DNA from: an uncultured Lachnospiraceae bacterium
GTDB lineage: Bacteria; Bacillota; Clostridia; Lachnospirales; Lachnospiraceae
Assembly: GCA_947628225.1 (NCBI GenBank)
Contig: CANQYY010000008.1
Location: 48,840-112,839 of the forward strand
DNA length: 64,000 nucleotides
Direction: 5' to 3'
The position numbers were made by a program, and so were the translations under genes. Positions 9,627 to 17,729 of this stretch are shown piece after piece (the first letter of the stretch is position 1; the number at the start of each line of letters is the position of its first letter). The notes under the pieces are model-generated. The model was given only the letters and a program-made list of their open reading frames with translations, was not told the DNA's origin and did no database searches.

Positions 9627-9650
9627 AAAAAGGTATAGGAGAAATTAAAT

Positions 9651-9815
9651 ATGAGAAAGAGAATGACAATTAGGAATAATGGATACACAGATAATTTGGA
9701 TACTATGAGTTGGAGAATTTTCAAATCGAAACAGTTTCACATAGATTCTTTTGGAAACTCACACAATTGTAATCAAGAAGCGCATGGTAGTATCATGTAT
9801 CAAAGCTTAAAATGA
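9651..9815 (+). CDS. Small ORF, 54 residues, in biosynthetic cluster
   Basis: An ORF of 54 codons starts at an ATG with AGGAGAA seven bases upstream and fills the gap between the lipoprotein and adenylase genes. The product is basic at its N-terminus (MRKRMTIRNNGY) and rich in Asn, His and Ser with one Cys (NSHNCNQ) in the C-terminal half. There is no membrane segment and no leader type I recognise. It could be a peptide substrate, a signal for the kinase at 2995, or a chance ORF. Its ribosome site and spacing support expression. Confidence 0.45.
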   Translation: MRKRMTIRNNGYTDNLDTMSWRIFKSKQFHIDSFGNSHNCNQEAHGSIMYQSLK

Positions 9816-9855
9816 CAATACCTGAAAGACGTTTATATTTTTAGAGGAGAATAGG

Positions 9856-11277
9856 ATGGACTTATGGGATTTTGAAAAATACGCAGACCTACCCGCAGTT
9901 TTGACAGAGGACGGAAAAGAGTACTGTTATAAGGAAATTAACTTACTGAAGCAAGAACTTTCCCGGCAAATTCGTCCACATGCACTTGTACTAATTTCAG
10001 CGGATAATGATTTGGGAGGTCTGATTGGGTATCTGACCTGCATCACACATGATAGCGTGCCGATTTTGCTTCCGCCAGAAAAAGAGAATGCCAATTTTAT
10101 TTGTATAATGCGTCACTATGAACCAGACTATTTATGGCTTTCGGAAAGTCGGTATAGTAAAATGAAGCAACAAATGGATATAGGCTTTGAAAATCGATTT
10201 TCTTTTCTGGGTTACATTCTGTTGCAAAAAAGGGAAAGAAAAGAAACTATTCTCTATTCAAAGTTAGCGTTGTTGCTACCGACATCAGGTTCTACTGGAA
10301 ATCCCAAACTGGTACGGATAAGTGTCACAAATATAGTTGCTAATACAAAATCTATCTGTAAGTATTTGAGCCTGACAGAGAAGGACAGGGCGATTATGTT
10401 TCTGCCGATGAGTTATACTTATGGGCTTTCTGTTATAAATACGCACTTATTTGTAGGAGGAAGTATTGTCCTGACAAAAGCAAAGATAATACAAAGGCGT
10501 TTTTGGAAACTGGTAAAAAAATGCCATGTTACGTTTTTGGCAGGAGTACCCTATACGTTTGAATGTATGAAAAAGATACAGGCGGACCGTTTGGAGCTAA
10601 AGGACTTACACATATTGACTCAGGCAGGAGGCAGGCTTTCGGAAGAACAGCAACAATTTTGGGGAAGATATGCCAAAGAAGCAGGCAAGGAGTTTTATAT
10701 TATGTACGGACAGACAGAGGCGACGGCGCGAATTAGTTATCTGCCATCAGAGAATTGTCTTAGGAAAATCGGAAGTGTAGGGATTCCCGTTCCGGGCAGT
10801 AGCATTTGGATAGAGGATGAGAACCATCAAAAGATTCATTTGCCGAAAAAGGAGGGAGAAATTGTCTGTATGGGAGAGCAGGTCAGCTTAGGATACGCAG
10901 AAAGTCAAGAGGATTTAGCGCTGGCAGACCAAAACAAAGGAATTCTTCTTACTGGAGATTTAGGATATTTGGATGAGGAGGGGTATCTCTATATTACTGG
11001 TAGAAAAAACAGGTTTGCCAAAATATTTGGGAAACGGATTGACTTAAATGCCTTAGAACAGCTTGCTAAGGAATGCTTTGATGGGGAGGTTACAGCATTG
11101 TCCGACGATAAAAAGATTTACTTATATACTAATACAGATGTAACGGACAATGAACTTGGGAAAATACGAAATTATCTGCCATTCAGTGTTGATGTATTTG
11201 AAATTCGAAGTATGGAAACAATACCGAGAAAAAGTTCGGGGAAAATTGATTACAGAGGTAAAAATAATGTTTACTGA
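9856..11277 (+). CDS. AMP-binding adenylating enzyme (ANL superfamily)
   Basis: A 473-residue ANL enzyme with all core motifs: LLPTSGSTGNPK (phosphate loop), YGQTEATAR, LTGDLGYLDEEGYLYITGR and a C-terminal IPRKSSGKID with the catalytic lysine. It should activate a carboxylic acid as the acyl-adenylate and pass it to a thiol, most simply one of the two carrier proteins encoded upstream. At 473 residues it is a little shorter than most acyl-CoA ligases. The ribosome site is AGAGGAG. The next gene begins inside its last 11 bases. The acid substrate is not predictable by eye. Confidence 0.85.
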   Translation: MDLWDFEKYADLPAVLTEDGKEYCYKEINLLKQELSRQIRPHALVLISADNDLGGLIGYLTCITHDSVPILLPPEKENANFICIMRHYEPDYLWLSESRYSKMKQQMDIGFENRFSFLGYILLQKRERKETILYSKLALLLPTSGSTGNPKLVRISVTNIVANTKSICKYLSLTEKDRAIMFLPMSYTYGLSVINTHLFVGGSIVLTKAKIIQRRFWKLVKKCHVTFLAGVPYTFECMKKIQADRLELKDLHILTQAGGRLSEEQQQFWGRYAKEAGKEFYIMYGQTEATARISYLPSENCLRKIGSVGIPVPGSSIWIEDENHQKIHLPKKEGEIVCMGEQVSLGYAESQEDLALADQNKGILLTGDLGYLDEEGYLYITGRKNRFAKIFGKRIDLNALEQLAKECFDGEVTALSDDKKIYLYTNTDVTDNELGKIRNYLPFSVDVFEIRSMETIPRKSSGKIDYRGKNNVY

Positions 11278-12508
11278 GAAACAAACAAAGATGATACAGC
11301 ATGCTTATCAGACAGTACCATTTTATATGGATTTATGCAGAAAAAGAAGTCTAGACTGCGAAACATTTAAAAATTGGGAGGATATTCCAATAATTTGTAA
11401 GGAAGACTTAGTTTTGCAAAATGATTCTTTTATTTCAGCAAGGCATATAGCGAAATATTTACAGGGCAAATTGATATATACCCATACTTCTGGTTCAACA
11501 GGGAAATGTGCCAATATTTTCTGGGATTTGGCAGATTGTAAGCGTTCTTTATTACCACTTTGGCTGAAACGGAAGCGATATTATAATATTCATCCTCATG
11601 ATAGATACTGTTATTTTTTTACCGGGAGAAATGTGGGGGAATTTGATATTGAAGTAGAAAATCGAGGGTTTGCCTTTGGTTTTTGCAAAAGTAATCTTGA
11701 TGATGAGAAATTAATTCAAATATGGGAAAAGATAAGGGATTTCGGTCCAATATGGATGAATCTTCAACCAAGTATGGCAATGCTCTTGAGCAAAGCTATT
11801 GAAAAGTATCAACTTGATAAAATACCGACATTGCGATATATGGAAACAACAGGAGAGCTACTATTTCCATATATGCGCAAATACATTGAAAAAACGATGC
11901 AGGTAGTTATTGCGGATCAATATGGATGTAATGAATTAAATTCACTTGCTTTTGAATGTCCCGAAGGACATCTGCACTGCATGGAAGAAAATGCACTAAT
12001 TGAGATTTTGGATGAATCAGGGCAGTCTGTGCCGGACGGACAGGAGGGAGAAATTTACGTTACTACACTCACAAATTATGCTATGCCTCTTATTCGATAT
12101 CAGCTTGGTGATAGGGGACGTTTTCTGAAAAAAATATGTAGTTGTGGGGATAGAGGTAAGATACTGGAACTGACAACCGGACGAAATAATGACTGGGTAG
12201 TGGATAGAAATGGAAATCTTTTAAATGCTTATATTTTTGCACGTTGTGTGGAAAATGTAAATAAACTGGAAGAGCATGCCATACTTCAATTTCAGGTAAT
12301 CCAACATGATATTGATGATTTTACCATTAATTTAGTTTTGGATCAAGGGTGCAATTCAAATGAAATATGTAACTGTTTTATGGATAATTTGTGGCAGGAA
12401 TCATTGTCGGATGCAAAGTTTCAAATTCAGTTGTATTCCCAATTACTTCCAGAGGAAAGGAGTGGAAAACTACGGTGGTTTATTAACGAAATAGATGTTA
12501 ATGCATAA
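11267..12508 (+). CDS. PaaK-like (phenylacetate-CoA ligase family) adenylase
   Basis: A 413-residue ligase of the PaaK / F390-synthetase type. It has YTHTSGSTGK as phosphate loop, DQYGCNELNSLAFEC with the cysteine pattern ECPEGHLHC of that family, and LIRYQLGDRGRF. The ATG at 11267 is preceded by AGAGG and overlaps the previous adenylase by 11 bases; the longer frame from 11150 is an overlap artefact. Standalone PaaK-like adenylases often load carrier proteins in small biosynthetic clusters. A second adenylase, in addition to the ATP-grasp loader, implies at least two acyl building blocks or an unusual coupling step. Confidence 0.8.
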   Translation: MFTEKQTKMIQHAYQTVPFYMDLCRKRSLDCETFKNWEDIPIICKEDLVLQNDSFISARHIAKYLQGKLIYTHTSGSTGKCANIFWDLADCKRSLLPLWLKRKRYYNIHPHDRYCYFFTGRNVGEFDIEVENRGFAFGFCKSNLDDEKLIQIWEKIRDFGPIWMNLQPSMAMLLSKAIEKYQLDKIPTLRYMETTGELLFPYMRKYIEKTMQVVIADQYGCNELNSLAFECPEGHLHCMEENALIEILDESGQSVPDGQEGEIYVTTLTNYAMPLIRYQLGDRGRFLKKICSCGDRGKILELTTGRNNDWVVDRNGNLLNAYIFARCVENVNKLEEHAILQFQVIQHDIDDFTINLVLDQGCNSNEICNCFMDNLWQESLSDAKFQIQLYSQLLPEERSGKLRWFINEIDVNA

Positions 12509-12568
12509 AATTTAACAAATGAATAACCAGGATTAATGTGAATTTTTGTTTTGAATTGTCAATTAGAT

Positions 12569-12583
12569 ATAACACAGAGTTCG
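12569..12583 (+). repeat. Left copy of inverted repeat (ATAACACAGAGTTCG)
   Basis: This 15-bp sequence occurs in exact inverted form at 13912-13926. A second inverted pair, TTTAGTATCTT at 12589-12599 and its complement at 13861-13871, lies just inside. Together they bracket the two genes 12649-13848. Each outer end has TA at the tip. Confidence 0.7.
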
Positions 12584-12648
12584 ATGAGTTTAGTATCTTT
12601 TTAACAAAAGATAATGCTAACAGATAATTATTATGAAAGGAGGACGAT

Positions 12649-13179
12649 ATGCGTAGTTGGATAAAGAAGCCAATAATATTATTTGTGGCATTAGCATTAT
12701 GTTTTTATAATGTATGTGATGTTAAGGCTGGTATAAAGAACAAAAAGATTGAAACCACAATGCGCTTTTTAGAAGTAGCAGATTTTGGAGCACAGCTATA
12801 TACAATTGTAAATGTTTATTCCACTGGACATGAAACATTTACACTGACATCCGGTAAGAAAATTAAATATACGGATCGATCGGTATATGCTTATTTTAAA
12901 GAAGTTACTTCTTTAACAAATTATGAATGTGGTGTTACTCCTATTGTTCATAAAAATAGTTCCGGTAATATAATTAAACAATTTTCATGGAAAAATGAGC
13001 CTGCAATTTTTCCGGCAGACTGCAGTTTAATTTATTCAAAGTGTAATAGCACAGATGTAGAATATAGTCGCTCAAATAAAAACACTGCTCAATGGGTTGT
13101 TGGGATTTATGCACAAAATTCATGGATACCTATGCAGGTTAAAACCGGAAATATCAGTCTGTATTATTCATCAAAGTAA
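12649..13179 (+). CDS. Secreted protein of unknown function
   Basis: A 176-residue protein with a clear signal peptide: RSWIKK, a hydrophobic core LFVALALCFY, and a likely cleavage near VKAG. The mature part is rich in Ser, Thr, Tyr and Asn and looks beta-stranded; it has two or three cysteines and no motif I recognise. GAAAGGAGG precedes the ATG. It is followed 12 bases later by a membrane-anchored SurA-like protein, and both sit between inverted repeats. A role as exported antimicrobial or surface protein with its own chaperone is possible but unproven. Confidence 0.65.
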   Translation: MRSWIKKPIILFVALALCFYNVCDVKAGIKNKKIETTMRFLEVADFGAQLYTIVNVYSTGHETFTLTSGKKIKYTDRSVYAYFKEVTSLTNYECGVTPIVHKNSSGNIIKQFSWKNEPAIFPADCSLIYSKCNSTDVEYSRSNKNTAQWVVGIYAQNSWIPMQVKTGNISLYYSSK

Positions 13180-13191
13180 AGGAGGGAATCA

Positions 13192-13848
13192 ATGAAAATA
13201 ATTACGAAAAAAAGAATAATAATATTTAGTATTTCGGTTTTAGGGATTTGTATATTAGGTACTGGAATCGTTGGAATTGCCAAAAATTATTATACTGGTT
13301 TTAATTCATCTCAAAAAGAAAAGGTTATTTATCAGGTATCTAAAAAGGAAAAAACTCGATTAAATAAAATGGGACAATATAATCCCAAGGATATTGATAA
13401 AGAACAGATTGAAGAAAAAGCAGAAAATATAGCAGAAGAATATAGTATTAGCGTGGAAGAGGCAAAAAAGATTATAACGAAAAATTCAATTGCTAAAAAA
13501 GCATTATATTTAGCTGCTGAAGATGCAGGCATAACAGTGGATGAAGCGGAACTGACAGAGGAAATTAATAAAATCAGAGCTACATTTGATGGTGATGAAG
13601 ATGGGCAGAAAGAGTTAAAGGCAAGAATTGCAGGTATGGGTATGACAGAAAATGAATACTGGGATAGTTTACGTCCACAGTATAAATCTAATATTATGGC
13701 AAACAAATACTTGCAATTAATGTATGGTAAGAGATGCCAAAAAGAAAAAATAAGTATGGATTCACCTCAATATGCGGAAAAACAAACTCAGTGGAAAGAT
13801 GAAATAACTGAGGAGGCAATTAAAAAGTACCATGTTACGGCAGATTAA
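13192..13848 (+). CDS. Membrane-anchored SurA-N-like protein
   Basis: A 218-residue protein with an N-terminal membrane helix (about 10-28: FSISVLGICILGTGIVGI) and an outside helical region. ALYLAAEDAGITVDEAELTEEI and GMGMTENEYWD resemble the N-terminal helical domain of SurA-type peptidyl-prolyl isomerases, but no isomerase domain follows. It ends with an acidic, lysine-rich tail. AAAGGAGG lies before the ATG. It probably assists folding or retention of the secreted protein encoded immediately upstream. Base composition is very AT-rich, unlike the flanking housekeeping genes. Confidence 0.6.
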   Translation: MKIITKKRIIIFSISVLGICILGTGIVGIAKNYYTGFNSSQKEKVIYQVSKKEKTRLNKMGQYNPKDIDKEQIEEKAENIAEEYSISVEEAKKIITKNSIAKKALYLAAEDAGITVDEAELTEEINKIRATFDGDEDGQKELKARIAGMGMTENEYWDSLRPQYKSNIMANKYLQLMYGKRCQKEKISMDSPQYAEKQTQWKDEITEEAIKKYHVTAD

Positions 13849-13876
13849 ATTGTATGAGATAAGATACTAAATTACT

Positions 13877-13902
13877 AAATAAGTATTTTTTACTTATTTT
13901 AT
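13877..13902 (+). terminator. Terminator-like hairpin after SurA-like gene
   Basis: AAATAAGTA (13877-13885) and TACTTATTT (13891-13899) form a 9-bp stem with a T5 loop, followed by TATT. It is AT-only and therefore weak. Confidence 0.5.
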
Positions 13903-13911
13903 TGTTGTTAC

Positions 13912-13926
13912 CGAACTCTGTGTTAT
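13912..13926 (-). repeat. Right copy of inverted repeat
   Basis: CGAACTCTGTGTTAT is the exact reverse complement of 12569-12583. The pair encloses 1358 bp including both copies. Confidence 0.7.
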
Positions 13927-14032
13927 GTTTAATAGAAGTATTCAATAAAATTTAATGGCAGATGGCGATATATAATATATTTAGAATTAGTGCCGGCTTT
14001 TATTGTAGAGTATGCCTTATAAGGAGAATAAA

Positions 14033-14998
14033 ATGAGTGAAGTTGTTAGAAGAGAAATTAAACCATTTAACGAGTTTTGGATAAATTGTGAGTCCACAAT
14101 GCTTCATTCTCTCCTCATTACTTTGGATGAGAAGTATCGTGCTATGGCTTATGTAAATAATTATACATATGAGGTGCTTCATTTTCCTGCCCCAAGCAAA
14201 AAGTGGGTAAATGAGGTAAGAGTAAAACCAGAAATTATGGATATGTTTCAAGTAGTTTTAAAAAATAAAAGAGAGGTACGTTGGAAAAATTATGATAAGG
14301 CGGTAGAGGACATTAAAAATTTTCTTAGGCAGGAGAAAATTGTTATGGTTGGTGTGGATTTGTTTTACTGGATACCATTGAATATGTGCTATCATAAGCA
14401 TCATGTAGACCATTATGCTATCATTAATGGTTTTGATGAAAATAATAATATTTTCTTTGTTATGGATACTGACAATGTGAAATACCGGGAGTTTAAATTA
14501 CCAGTAGAGGATGTGATAGAGGCGATTGCACACTGTGATTTAGTGTATGATGCATTAATTTACGATTTATGCGAAAAAAAAGAAATAGAACCTTATATGT
14601 TTGATATGAAGGAATTAATTTGGCGGGCAAAGAGGATATATAAAAGCCTTCGGCCATTATGCAGGAAATATTTTTGGTTAATGGAGGAAAAAGATTATAA
14701 AGAGGGATTTTATAGAGATATATGCGTAATGTACATAGTACAGATAAACTGTAGAATGAAAGCAAATCGGCTATTATTAGAATATTTGATTGAAAAGGAG
14801 ATGATAACAGATTTAATGACGTTGCAGGAGGATTGCTATCGACTGGAAATGAATTGGGTTACAATTAAAAATAAAGTTTCTAAGGCTTACTTTGTGGAAA
14901 ACAGTGTAGAAGAGATGATGACTCTGGGGGAACAGATGATGGAACAGTTTGAGGGGGAACGAAAGATGTGGAAAAAGTTTGTGAGGTTGTGCAAGTAG
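14033..14998 (+). CDS. Second BtrH-like N-terminal domain protein
   Basis: A 321-residue protein with Cys19 (INCESTML), His127 in VDHYAIINGFDENN and Asp145 in FFVMDTD. These align in order and spacing with Cys9/13, His113 and Asp131 of the protein at 4569, and DLFYWIPLNMCYHKHHVDHY resembles the BtrH-type motif before the catalytic His. AAGGAG six bases before the ATG at 14033 decides the start; the ATG at 14012 has none. The C-terminal half is helical and unrecognised. Two such proteins at opposite ends of the cluster suggest two acyl-transfer or release steps. Confidence 0.55.
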   Translation: MSEVVRREIKPFNEFWINCESTMLHSLLITLDEKYRAMAYVNNYTYEVLHFPAPSKKWVNEVRVKPEIMDMFQVVLKNKREVRWKNYDKAVEDIKNFLRQEKIVMVGVDLFYWIPLNMCYHKHHVDHYAIINGFDENNNIFFVMDTDNVKYREFKLPVEDVIEAIAHCDLVYDALIYDLCEKKEIEPYMFDMKELIWRAKRIYKSLRPLCRKYFWLMEEKDYKEGFYRDICVMYIVQINCRMKANRLLLEYLIEKEMITDLMTLQEDCYRLEMNWVTIKNKVSKAYFVENSVEEMMTLGEQMMEQFEGERKMWKKFVRLCK

Positions 14999-15037
14999 TA
15001 TGGGTAAACCCTGCAGGAATTAATCTCTCAGAATTTA

Positions 15038-15067
15038 TTGACACTATAAAGGAACAACTGATATAAT
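15038..15067 (+). promoter_or_regulatory. Sigma-A promoter before membrane-protein gene
   Basis: TTGACA at 15038-15043 and TATAAT at 15062-15067 are separated by 18 bases. The promoter marks the right boundary of the biosynthetic island. Confidence 0.8.
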
Positions 15068-15138
15068 ATAAGGAAGATGAAGTTTCTACAAAAGAATCAG
15101 TTGTAAAAATACGTTCCGATATTCAAAGGAGGGAGATT

Positions 15139-15498
15139 ATGTCTACTGTATTTGCCACGGCCGCTACAGCGGTAATCTACGGAGTCATTATGCTTGGATG
15201 CATTGTGCCTGTCGTTCTGGTAGCAGGGACAAGACATTATATCAGAAATCTCGGGTATGCGAAATATATTCTTATCATTGCAGGATGGGAGGCTTTGATG
15301 CTTTTATTTCTGGCAGTTATGCTGTTTGCGCTTCCCTATTATTATACTCTCGTATGGAACCGGCAGGGAATGAGAGGCGTGGATGCCTTAATCGAGCTGG
15401 ACTTTCTTATGATAAAATTTATCCTGCCGGCTTATTTGTTGATCATTGCGATAGCGATGGGATATGCAAAATGGAAAGAGAGCAGACATATAGCATAG
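15139..15498 (+). CDS. Small membrane protein, unknown function
   Basis: A 119-residue protein with three long hydrophobic helices (about 5-30, 40-67 and 90-112). AAAGGAGGG precedes the ATG and a consensus promoter lies 70 bases upstream. The sensor kinase begins 38 bases downstream, so the two may be co-transcribed. I recognise no family. Confidence 0.6.
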   Translation: MSTVFATAATAVIYGVIMLGCIVPVVLVAGTRHYIRNLGYAKYILIIAGWEALMLLFLAVMLFALPYYYTLVWNRQGMRGVDALIELDFLMIKFILPAYLLIIAIAMGYAKWKESRHIA

Positions 15499-15536
15499 TT
15501 AGGAAATAACCGGTTAGAAATCAGGAAGGAAAGGTG

Positions 15537-17654
15537 TTGGTTGTATTGGCGGTGAAAAACATAATGAAAAAAATACTATTTTTGTTTGTTATAGCTGTCT
15601 TGTCCGTGGGGTACGCAGCGCAGCCAATATATGCCGGAGAAGAGATATTTACGAAAGAGGAGAAAGAATGCATTAATTCTCTGGGAGTATTGAAGGTAGG
15701 ATATGTTCAGGATCGCATACCGATTTCTTTTACGGATGAAAAAACCGGAGAACTGGGCGGGGTATCCCGGATGATTTTTGACCGGATTCAGGAAATCAGC
15801 GGCCTTAAATTTCAGTATCAGGCGCTGCCGCAGGGTTCTGTTACCTACGATTATTTATCGAAAGAGGCATATGATCTTGTTACAAGTGTAGAATACAATG
15901 AACAGAATCTGAAAGCGAACGGTATTCTGGTCAGCCAGCCCTATCTGTCCAGTAAGAAGGTTATCATCGGACATGAGGGAGTTACGCTGGAAAGTAACCA
16001 GAAATTAAAGATTGCGGTGGCTACCGGTTCCCAGACGCTGAAAAAAGTATTACACGAGCAATACCCGAATTTTGAAATTATTGACTATGATACGATTGAA
16101 GATTGTTTTGAGGCAGTTAATAATGAAGGAAATGCGGATTTTCTTATTCAGAATCAATATGTTGCCGAATATCGGATGTATAGGCCCCAATACGAGAATC
16201 TAAAAGTGCTGCCCGCTGTCGGTCTGGATGACCGGCTGTGTTTTTCGGCTGTCATCCCGGTAAAAAATGCGGAGAAATCCTTTCTGCAGGAAAGACAGGA
16301 ACTGATTCGCATTTTGAACAAGTCGATCGCCCAAATATCGGAAGATGATATAGCGAATTATATTGTCAGGGCGGATATGGAAAACCAGTACCATGACAGT
16401 ATACCGGATTTTCTTTATCGTTACCGTTATACGGTTATATTCCTGTTTTCGGTACTGGTCATTGTGTGCGTTTTGATTTTTATTTTAATCCGCCTGCGTA
16501 TCCGCACATTGAAGGCGCGGGCAGACGCAGAAACGAAGGCGCAGTTTTTGTCCATGATGAGCCATGAGATCCGCACGCCCCTCAACGGTCTGCTGGGATT
16601 GAATCATCTGATTGCCTACCATATTGAAAATAAGGAAAAGGTAAGAGATTATTTGCAACAATCTTCAGAAGTGACAAAATACCTGCTCACTTTAGTAAAC
16701 GATATCTTAAATACATCCAAACTTCAGAAAAAGCAGATAACATTGGAAAACCGGGAATTTTCCATAGAGGATATGCTGGCAATGGTAAATTCCGTGACGG
16801 AAAGCCGGATGAAGGAAAAGAAGATTACCTATTCTGTGCAAAAGGATATTCAATATTCCGGGCTGATCGGCGATGAAGTCCGTATTGAACAGGTTTTGTT
16901 AAGTATTCTGGATAACGCCTATAAGTTTACGCCGAAGGGCGGACGCGTGTCGGTGGAGGTTTTCCAAAGAAAGCATATTGACGGAAAAATCTGCACGCAC
17001 ATAACGGTTACGGATACCGGACAGGGAATGAGCGAGGAATTCCAGAAAAAAATCTTTGATTCCTTTACCCGGGAAAGCGATACGGTATCCAAGGGAAATC
17101 AGGGAACCGGGCTTGGCATGGCAATAAGCCATGAGCTGGCGCGGATGATGGGCGGCAATTTAACAGTAAAAAGCAAAGTGGGAAAAGGCAGCAGCTTTAC
17201 CTTTACCTTTGTGACAGAGCATGCAAAAAAACAGGAGAAAACAGAAGCGGTTTTCGCGCAGCAGGCGGATGAGGATGCAAACCGGGAACGCCATATACTG
17301 GTAGCCGAGGACAATAATCTGAATGCAGAGATTCTGTTGGATCTGTTAAAAGAGGGCGGTTTTGCCGTTACCCTTGCCGTCAATGGCAAAGAGGCAGTGG
17401 ACAAGTTCGCCGCCTCAAAAGAGGGAACCTACGATTATATTCTGATGGATATTCTGATGCCGGTCAAAAACGGATTGGAAGCGACAAGAGAAATCCGCAG
17501 GCTGCCGCGGGCAGATGCCGCCACGGTAAAGATTATCGCATGTACGGCGAATGCTTTCGAGGAGGATAAGCAGAAAGCGTTGGACAGCGGGATGGACGAT
17601 TTTATCGCAAAGCCTATTGATATGGAAAATTTGATGAAAAAACTTCAGAAATAA
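15537..17654 (+). CDS. Hybrid sensor histidine kinase with periplasmic-binding-type sensor
   Basis: A ~705-residue hybrid kinase. After a signal or anchor (KKILFLFVIAVLSVGYA) comes an external domain of about 230 residues resembling bacterial extracellular solute-binding protein family 3. A membrane helix follows (about 300-318), then HisKA with SMMSHEIRTPLNGL, an ATPase domain (NAYKFTPKGG, GTGLGMAISHELARMMGG) and a C-terminal receiver with LMDILMP as phosphorylation site. No separate DNA-binding regulator is adjacent. Start choice is uncertain: TTG 15537 has AGGAAGG seven bases upstream; GTG 15534, TTG 15546 and ATG 15564 are alternatives. Confidence 0.85.
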   Translation: MVVLAVKNIMKKILFLFVIAVLSVGYAAQPIYAGEEIFTKEEKECINSLGVLKVGYVQDRIPISFTDEKTGELGGVSRMIFDRIQEISGLKFQYQALPQGSVTYDYLSKEAYDLVTSVEYNEQNLKANGILVSQPYLSSKKVIIGHEGVTLESNQKLKIAVATGSQTLKKVLHEQYPNFEIIDYDTIEDCFEAVNNEGNADFLIQNQYVAEYRMYRPQYENLKVLPAVGLDDRLCFSAVIPVKNAEKSFLQERQELIRILNKSIAQISEDDIANYIVRADMENQYHDSIPDFLYRYRYTVIFLFSVLVIVCVLIFILIRLRIRTLKARADAETKAQFLSMMSHEIRTPLNGLLGLNHLIAYHIENKEKVRDYLQQSSEVTKYLLTLVNDILNTSKLQKKQITLENREFSIEDMLAMVNSVTESRMKEKKITYSVQKDIQYSGLIGDEVRIEQVLLSILDNAYKFTPKGGRVSVEVFQRKHIDGKICTHITVTDTGQGMSEEFQKKIFDSFTRESDTVSKGNQGTGLGMAISHELARMMGGNLTVKSKVGKGSSFTFTFVTEHAKKQEKTEAVFAQQADEDANRERHILVAEDNNLNAEILLDLLKEGGFAVTLAVNGKEAVDKFAASKEGTYDYILMDILMPVKNGLEATREIRRLPRADAATVKIIACTANAFEEDKQKALDSGMDDFIAKPIDMENLMKKLQK

Positions 17655-17729
17655 GTGTTACAGACTTTCCTTGCTTTTATTACTACAAAAGAGAAAAAAA
17701 TTCAGGTAATTATGAGTGGAGGAAGGAAC

